The notes under the pieces: generated by a model | What the model was told of the DNA's origin: nothing | The model's database searches: none | The model's input: the letters and a program-made list of their open reading frames with translations, nothing else | Part shown: positions 22,680-26,999 of the stretch, one piece after another | Layout: each line of letters begins with the position of its first letter | Numbering within the stretch: position 1 is the stretch's first letter | Translations under genes and position numbers: made by a program | Source of the DNA: Albidovulum sp. | GTDB lineage: Bacteria > Pseudomonadota > Alphaproteobacteria > Rhodobacterales > Rhodobacteraceae | Assembly: GCA_030837825.1 (NCBI GenBank) | Contig: JAUQYB010000002.1 | Coordinates: forward strand, 1-26,999 | DNA length: 26,999 bases | Direction: 5' to 3'

Positions 22680-23951
22680 TCATCCCGCCGTTGCGGTCTT
22701 TTCGCTCTTCTTGGTGTCGGCGTGGATGAGAAGCGGCTTGGCGCCGTTGTCCACCGCTTCCTCGTTGACCACGACTTCCTCGACCGAGGTCAGGCCCGGA
22801 AGCTCGAACATCGTGTCGAGAAGGATGTCCTCCATGATCGAGCGCAGGCCCCGCGCGCCGGTCTTGCGCTTGATCGCGCGCTTGGCAATCGCCGTCAGCG
22901 CGTCGGCGGTGAAGGTCAGCTTCACGCCCTCGAAGTCGAAGAGCCGCTGGTACTGCTTGACCAGCGCGTTCTTCGGCTCGGTCAGGATCGTCACCAGCGC
23001 ATCCTCATCGAGGTCGGTCAGCGTCGCGATCACCGGCAGACGGCCGACGAATTCCGGGATCAGGCCGAATTTCAGCAGGTCCTCGGGCTCAAGCTCCTTG
23101 AAGAGCTCGCCCACGCCCCGCGCCTCGGGGTCCTTGACCTCGGCGCCGAAGCCGATGGCCGTGCCCTTGCCGCGCTGGGCGATGATCTTTTCCAGCCCCG
23201 CGAAGGCGCCGCCGCAGATGAAGAGGATGTTGGTCGTGTCGACCTGGAGGAATTCCTGCTGCGGATGCTTGCGCCCGCCCTGCGGCGGCACTGAGGCCAC
23301 GGTGCCCTCCATGATCTTCAGAAGCGCCTGCTGCACGCCCTCCCCGCTCACATCGCGGGTGATCGAGGGGTTGTCGGACTTGCGGGTGATCTTGTCGACC
23401 TCGTCGATGTAGACGATGCCGCGCTGGGCGCGTTCGACGTTGTATTCCGATGCCTGGAGGAGCTTGAGGATGATGTTCTCGACATCCTCGCCGACATAGC
23501 CGGCTTCGGTCAGCGTGGTCGCATCCGCCATCGTGAAGGGCACGTCGAGGATGCGGGCGAGCGTCTGGGCCAGCAGGGTCTTGCCGCAGCCGGTGGGGCC
23601 GATCAGCAGGATGTTCGACTTCGCCAGTTCGATGTCGGAGGACTTCGAGGCGTGGTTGAGCCGCTTGTAGTGGTTGTGGACCGCGACCGAGAGCACGCGC
23701 TTGGCATGTTCCTGGCCGATCACGTAGTCGTCCAGCACCTTGCAGATGTCGCGCGGCGTCGGCACCCCGTCGGCGGATTTCAGCCCGGTGGTCTTGGTTT
23801 CCTCGCGGATGATGTCCATGCACAGCTCGACGCATTCGTCGCAGATGAACACGGTCGGCCCCGCGATCAGCTTGCGCACCTCATGCTGGCTCTTTCCGCA
23901 GAAAGAGCAGTAGAGCGTGTTCTTGCTGTCGCTGCCTGAGTTCGTCGCCAT
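22680..23951 (-). CDS. clpX: ATP-dependent Clp protease ATP-binding subunit ClpX
   Basis: The 423-residue AAA+ unfoldase has the N-terminal zinc-binding domain (Cys15, 18, 37, 40), Walker A GPTGCGKT (118-125), pore loop GYVG (151-154), Walker B IVYIDEVD (179-186), the RKH loop in QGGRKHPQQ and the ClpP-docking IGF loop (AIGFGAE). It feeds substrates to ClpP, encoded next upstream on the same strand. ATG at 23951 is preferred over the GTG at 23957, giving a normal spacing to GAGGGTG. A 133-base gap with its own promoter-like sequence separates it from clpP. Confidence 0.98.
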   Translation of the reverse strand: MATNSGSDSKNTLYCSFCGKSQHEVRKLIAGPTVFICDECVELCMDIIREETKTTGLKSADGVPTPRDICKVLDDYVIGQEHAKRVLSVAVHNHYKRLNHASKSSDIELAKSNILLIGPTGCGKTLLAQTLARILDVPFTMADATTLTEAGYVGEDVENIILKLLQASEYNVERAQRGIVYIDEVDKITRKSDNPSITRDVSGEGVQQALLKIMEGTVASVPPQGGRKHPQQEFLQVDTTNILFICGGAFAGLEKIIAQRGKGTAIGFGAEVKDPEARGVGELFKELEPEDLLKFGLIPEFVGRLPVIATLTDLDEDALVTILTEPKNALVKQYQRLFDFEGVKLTFTADALTAIAKRAIKRKTGARGLRSIMEDILLDTMFELPGLTSVEEVVVNEEAVDNGAKPLLIHADTKKSEKTATAG

Positions 23952-24011
23952 CGTCACCCTCTGCGGCCCGTTCGCATGTCCTTCGGAACCTTGTGACCGC
24001 CCTTTTCGACA

Positions 24012-24040
24012 AGATTAGGGCAGCCCCCCGGTCATCACAA
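24012..24040 (-). promoter_or_regulatory. Candidate promoter of clpX
   Basis: On the minus strand TTGTGA (24035-24040), 17 bases and TAATCT (24012-24017) resemble a sigma70-type promoter about 60 bases upstream of the clpX ATG, suggesting expression independent of clpP. Confidence 0.4.
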
Positions 24041-24084
24041 TGCCAAATCGCCCGTCCGCCGCTCACGGTTTCGGGCGCGGCGCA

Positions 24085-24714
24085 TCACGCCGTCGTCTCT
24101 CCGCCGGGCCGGACCGACAGGATTTCGTCGATCAGGCCCCAGTCCTTGGCGTCCTCCGGCGACATGAAGTTGTCGCGTTCGAGCGCGGCCTCCACCTTCT
24201 TCACCGCCTGGCCGGTGTGCTTGTGATAGATCTCGTTCAGCCGGTCCTTGAGCTTCTGGGTTTCCTGCGCGTGGATCATGATGTCGGTGGCCTGGCCCTG
24301 GTAGCCGCCCGAGGGCTGGTGCACCATGATCCGGCTGTTGGGCAGGCTGAACCGCATCCCCTTCTCGCCCGCGGTCAAGAGAAGCGAGCCCATCGAGGCC
24401 GCCTGGCCGATGACAAGGGTGGAAACCTTCGGCCGGATATACTGCATGGTGTCGTAGATCGAGAGCCCCGAGGTCACCACACCGCCGGGCGAGTTGATAT
24501 ACATGGCGATTTCCTTCGAGGGGTTTTCCGCCTCGAGGAACAGGAGCTGGGCGCAGATCAGCGTCGACATGCCGTCATGCACGGGGCCGGAGAGGAAGAT
24601 GATCCGTTCCTTCAGAAGGCGAGAGTAGATGTCATAGGCCCGCTCCCCGCGAGAGGTCTGTTCGACCACCATCGGCACGAGGGTGTTCATGTAGAGATCA
24701 TAGGGGTCTTTCAT
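24085..24714 (-). CDS. clpP: ATP-dependent Clp protease proteolytic subunit ClpP
   Basis: The 209-residue serine peptidase (S14) has the catalytic triad Ser107 (GQAASMGS), His132 (MVHQPSGG) and Asp181 (ERDNFMS), with the oxyanion loop YINSPGG. It forms the tetradecameric chamber used by ClpX and ClpA. ATG at 24714 gives the standard length. The region upstream is divergent from the amidase gene. A TTGCGG-N17-TAAGAC pair is a weak promoter candidate on the minus strand; no convincing heat-shock promoter was seen. Confidence 0.98.
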   Translation of the reverse strand: MKDPYDLYMNTLVPMVVEQTSRGERAYDIYSRLLKERIIFLSGPVHDGMSTLICAQLLFLEAENPSKEIAMYINSPGGVVTSGLSIYDTMQYIRPKVSTLVIGQAASMGSLLLTAGEKGMRFSLPNSRIMVHQPSGGYQGQATDIMIHAQETQKLKDRLNEIYHKHTGQAVKKVEAALERDNFMSPEDAKDWGLIDEILSVRPGGETTA

Positions 24715-24830
24715 CGCCGTCCGCCTGTCGCTGTTCCCGGGTGAAGTGCTTATGCCTCGAACCTTGCGAGAGTCTTAGTGGCGCGCGCCGGGGGCCGCAA
24801 GGGCGGGGCTGGACGAAACCCCCGCGGCCA

Positions 24831-24845
24831 TGCCTACTGTAGGCA
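24831..24845. promoter_or_regulatory. Perfect 15-base palindrome upstream of the amidase gene
   Basis: TGCCTAC and GTAGGCA flank a single T. The site lies 17 bases before the amidase ATG (24863) and about 115 bases upstream of clpP, so it is placed like an operator near the amidase transcription start. I do not recognise the regulator. Confidence 0.5.
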
Positions 24846-24862
24846 AAAGGCAGGGGGCGGCG

Positions 24863-26302
24863 ATGATCGCGGAATACGACGGCTGGGATGCGGTGGCGAT
24901 GGCCGCCGAGGTGGCGAAGGGCGCGGTCGCGCCGGCCGAGCTTCTCGACGAGGCGCTGGCACGGGTCGAGGCGCGGAACCCCGCGCTCAACGCCGTCGTC
25001 CTGATGCAGGTGGACAAGGCGCGCGCCGCGATCGCCACGGGCCTGCCCGAGGGGCCGCTCAGGGGCGTGCCCTTCCTTCTCAAGGACCTCGGCTGCGAGG
25101 CGGTGGATTTCCCCTCGCACAACGGCTCGCGGCTTCTGGCGAACACCGTCTATCCCCGCGACAGCGCGATCTTCGAGCGCATCCGCGTCACCGGTGTCGT
25201 CACCTTCGGCCGCACCACCTCGCCCGAGGGCGGTGTCGGCCCGGTGACCGAGGCCGCGGTCTACGGCGGGCCGACGCGCAACCCCTGGGACCTCTCGCGC
25301 ACGCCCGGCGGATCGTCCGGCGGCGCCGGCGCGGCGGTGGCGACGGGGATCGTCCCGGCGGCGCACGGCTCGGACGGCGGCGGGTCGGTGCGCATCCCGG
25401 CCTCGTGCTCAGGGCTTTTCGGGATGAAGCCCACACGCGCGCGGCTGCCCGACGGGCCCTATGTGGGCGAAGGCTGGGCCGGCATGGCGATCGACGGGTT
25501 CCTGACGCGGTCGGTGCGCGATTCGGCGGTGCTGCTCGATGCCTGCGCCGGCGCCGACCCCGGCGCGCCCTACTGGGCGCCGCCGCTTGGCGCGGGCTAC
25601 CGCGCCGCCATCGCCCGGCCGCCGCGGCGAATGCGGATTGCGCTCTGCGACACCACTCTGACCGGCGATCCGATCCATCCCGACTGCCGCGCGGCGGTGC
25701 TGGCGGCGGCGCGGCTTCTGGAAAGCCTTGGCCACCATGTCGAACCCGCCCGCCCGGCGGCCGACACGCGGGGCATGATGGAGGCCTGGACCCGGATCGT
25801 CGGCTGCGGCACCGCGCTTTCCATCCGCAAGGCGCTGGCAGCGAAGGGGCGCGAGCTTCGCGCCGACGACGTGGAGGACGTGGGCCGCTCGGCAGTGGCC
25901 TACGCCGCCACGCTGTCGGGTGCGGACTACCTCGACGCGGTCGGCAGGATCCACGCCTACGGCCGCGAGATGGCGGGGTTTTTCGAAGGCTGGGACATGC
26001 TGCTGACGGCGACCCTGGCGGAACCTCCGGCAAAGATCGGCCGGTTCGACCACAAAGGGCGCGACTATGTCGACTACCGGATGGGGCCGGGCATGGTCTT
26101 CGACTACTCGCCGTTCTGCGCCGCCTTCAACGCCAGCGGGCAACCGGCGGTGTCGCTGCCCTTGCACATGACCGCGGAGGGGCTGCCCGTGGGCGTCCAT
26201 CTCGCCGCGCGGTTCGGGGCGGACGAGGAGCTGATCGCGCTTTCGGCCGAGGTCGAGGCGGCCGCGCCCTGGGCCGGCCGGCGCCCGCCGCTCGCCGCAT
26301 GA
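24863..26302 (+). CDS. Amidase signature family hydrolase
   Basis: The 479-residue enzyme belongs to the amidase signature family, which hydrolyses C-N amide bonds through a Ser-Ser-Lys triad. Lys74 (PFLLKDLG), the Ser151/Ser152 pair in [14 protein letters not shown] and the nucleophile Ser175 in [11 protein letters not shown] are all in place. Some members are GatA or urea-related (allophanate) enzymes, but no gatC/gatB neighbours or carboxylase domain are seen, so it is a stand-alone amidase of unknown substrate. ATG at 24863 follows CAGGGGGCGG; ATG at 24830 is in frame but overlaps the palindrome. The next gene downstream is a polyamine-type ABC ATPase, so an amine- or amide-linked substrate is possible but unproven. 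Confidence 0.88.
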   Translation: MIAEYDGWDAVAMAAEVAKGAVAPAELLDEALARVEARNPALNAVVLMQVDKARAAIATGLPEGPLRGVPFLLKDLGCEAVDFPSHNGSRLLANTVYPRDSAIFERIRVTGVVTFGRTTSPEGGVGPVTEAAVYGGPTRNPWDLSRTPGGSSGGAGAAVATGIVPAAHGSDGGGSVRIPASCSGLFGMKPTRARLPDGPYVGEGWAGMAIDGFLTRSVRDSAVLLDACAGADPGAPYWAPPLGAGYRAAIARPPRRMRIALCDTTLTGDPIHPDCRAAVLAAARLLESLGHHVEPARPAADTRGMMEAWTRIVGCGTALSIRKALAAKGRELRADDVEDVGRSAVAYAATLSGADYLDAVGRIHAYGREMAGFFEGWDMLLTATLAEPPAKIGRFDHKGRDYVDYRMGPGMVFDYSPFCAAFNASGQPAVSLPLHMTAEGLPVGVHLAARFGADEELIALSAEVEAAAPWAGRRPPLAA

Positions 26303-26382
26303 CCATCATGCCGCAGGCCGGTCACGGATTTGATCACACGCCTCGCGGACCGGGGCGAAGGGCGGCGGGGCCGAGGAATCGT

Positions 26383-26412
26383 TTGACAGCAAACTGCCCT
26401 ATCCGCCACGAT
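26383..26412 (+). promoter_or_regulatory. Candidate promoter of the polyamine-type ABC operon
   Basis: A perfect TTGACA (26383-26388) is followed after 18 bases by a poor -10 (CACGAT, 26407-26412), about 70 bases before the GTG at 26481. The 178-base gap after the amidase gene suggests a separate transcription unit. Confidence 0.3.
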
Positions 26413-26480
26413 CCCGGGAACCAAGGGCCCGGCCCCAAAAATGATCAAACGGCAAAGTCCGGACGGGGAGGAAGCGCAGC

Positions 26481-26999
26481 GTGAGCGAAACCCATGCCGT
26501 CGAGGCGCGGAACGCGGTCAAGGACTTCGGTCAGGGCGACGTGGCGGTGCGCGCTCTCGACAACGTCTCGGTGGCGATCCGCAAGGGCGAGTTCTTCACC
26601 CTTCTGGGGCCGTCCGGCTGCGGCAAGACCACGCTCCTGCGGCTGATCGCCGGGTTCGACAGCCCGACCTCGGGCACCATCCTCATTGACGGCGAGGATG
26701 TCTCGGACCTGCCGCCGAACAAGCGGCCGGTGAACACGGTGTTCCAGAGCTATGCGCTCTTTCCCCACCTGACGGTGGCGCAGAACATCGCCTTCGGGCT
26801 CGAGATGCTCGGTCGGCCGAAGCCCGAGGTGACGGCGCGGACCGAGGAGATGGTCCGTCTCGTCCGGCTCGACCAGATGGCCGGGCGCAAGACCTCGCAG
26901 CTTTCCGGCGGCCAGCAGCAGCGCGTGGCGCTCGCCCGCGCGCTGGCGCCGCGGCCCAAGGTGCTCCTGCTCGACGAACCGCTCTCGGCGCTCGACCTC
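26481..26999 (+). CDS. PotA-type spermidine/putrescine ABC transporter ATPase, truncated by window edge
   Basis: The first 173 residues show an ABC ATPase of the PotA/CysA/MalK class: Walker [16 protein letters not shown]-loop [12 protein letters not shown], signature [15 protein letters not shown] and Walker [14 protein letters not shown] at the window end. The phrase [19 protein letters not shown] is typical of polyamine transporter ATPases. The start is GTG at 26481 with GGGGAGGAAG about ten bases upstream. The substrate class is inferred from sequence style only; the C-terminal TOBE domain and partner permeases lie outside. Confidence 0.88.
   Translation, partial: MSETHAVEARNAVKDFGQGDVAVRALDNVSVAIRKGEFFTLLGPSGCGKTTLLRLIAGFDSPTSGTILIDGEDVSDLPPNKRPVNTVFQSYALFPHLTVAQNIAFGLEMLGRPKPEVTARTEEMVRLVRLDQMAGRKTSQLSGGQQQRVALARALAPRPKVLLLDEPLSALDL

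Noticed and set aside
1..26999. CRISPR arrays, tRNA or rRNA genes, insertion sequences, attachment sites
   Set aside because: No evenly spaced repeats, cloverleaf-like segments, transposase or integrase motifs were found on reading both strands.

Overview
The window is GC-rich chromosomal DNA of an alphaproteobacterium, most likely a Rhodobacterales/Rhodobacteraceae species. The evidence is the block accB-accC-aat-DUF2155-mlaD-NDUFA12 close to clpX and clpP, an NDUFA12-type complex I subunit, a short-chain fatty acyl-CoA type regulator (ScfR), and RutR-type regulators beside a reductive pyrimidine pathway. I saw no rRNA, tRNA, CRISPR array, transposase or phage gene.

Left part (1-4045, all minus strand). 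A two-component locus comes first: a receiver-only response regulator, a two-TM small protein, and the sodium:solute-symporter-like N-terminus of a CrbS-type sensor kinase that leaves the window. A 15-base tandem repeat sits inside this operon. Next come a 478-base non-coding gap with a perfect hairpin and a 15-base direct repeat, an ScfR/PccR-like regulator, and two very short paralogous lipoprotein genes.

Centre (4046-18153): pyrimidine/hydantoin catabolism. One minus-strand operon reads amidohydrolase (hyuC-like), dihydropyrimidinase (hydA), ABC ATPase, SMR-like membrane protein, two ABC permeases and an NMT1/THI5-like binding protein, with ATGA overlaps. A second minus-strand pair, preT-preA, encodes NAD-dependent dihydropyrimidine dehydrogenase. 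Together they would take uracil/thymine to dihydropyrimidine (PreTA), N-carbamoyl-beta-amino acid (HydA) and beta-amino acid, CO2 and ammonia (HyuC-like), with the ABC system importing the pyrimidine or a related ring compound. Between the two operons, on the plus strand, lie two RutR-family TetR regulators, an Mtf2-like SAM methyltransferase and a Kup potassium transporter. Two palindromes close to the published RutR operator lie in the divergent hyuC/tetR promoter region.

Right part (18380-24714): housekeeping. accB-accC (acetyl-CoA carboxylase) and aat (N-end rule transferase) are on plus. They converge on a minus-strand set: NDUFA12, mlaD and a DUF2155 protein. A gene with two compensating frameshifts follows, then clpX and clpP on minus. 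At the right edge, on plus, are an amidase preceded by a 15-base palindrome and the start of a PotA-type polyamine ABC ATPase.

The least explained items are the Gly/Arg mini-ORF made of 15-base repeats and linked by ATGA overlaps at both ends, the paired three-Cys lipopeptides, the SMR-like gene inside the pyrimidine ABC operon, the methyltransferase between the two RutR paralogues, and several orphan palindromes. I found no clear new defence or mobile system.
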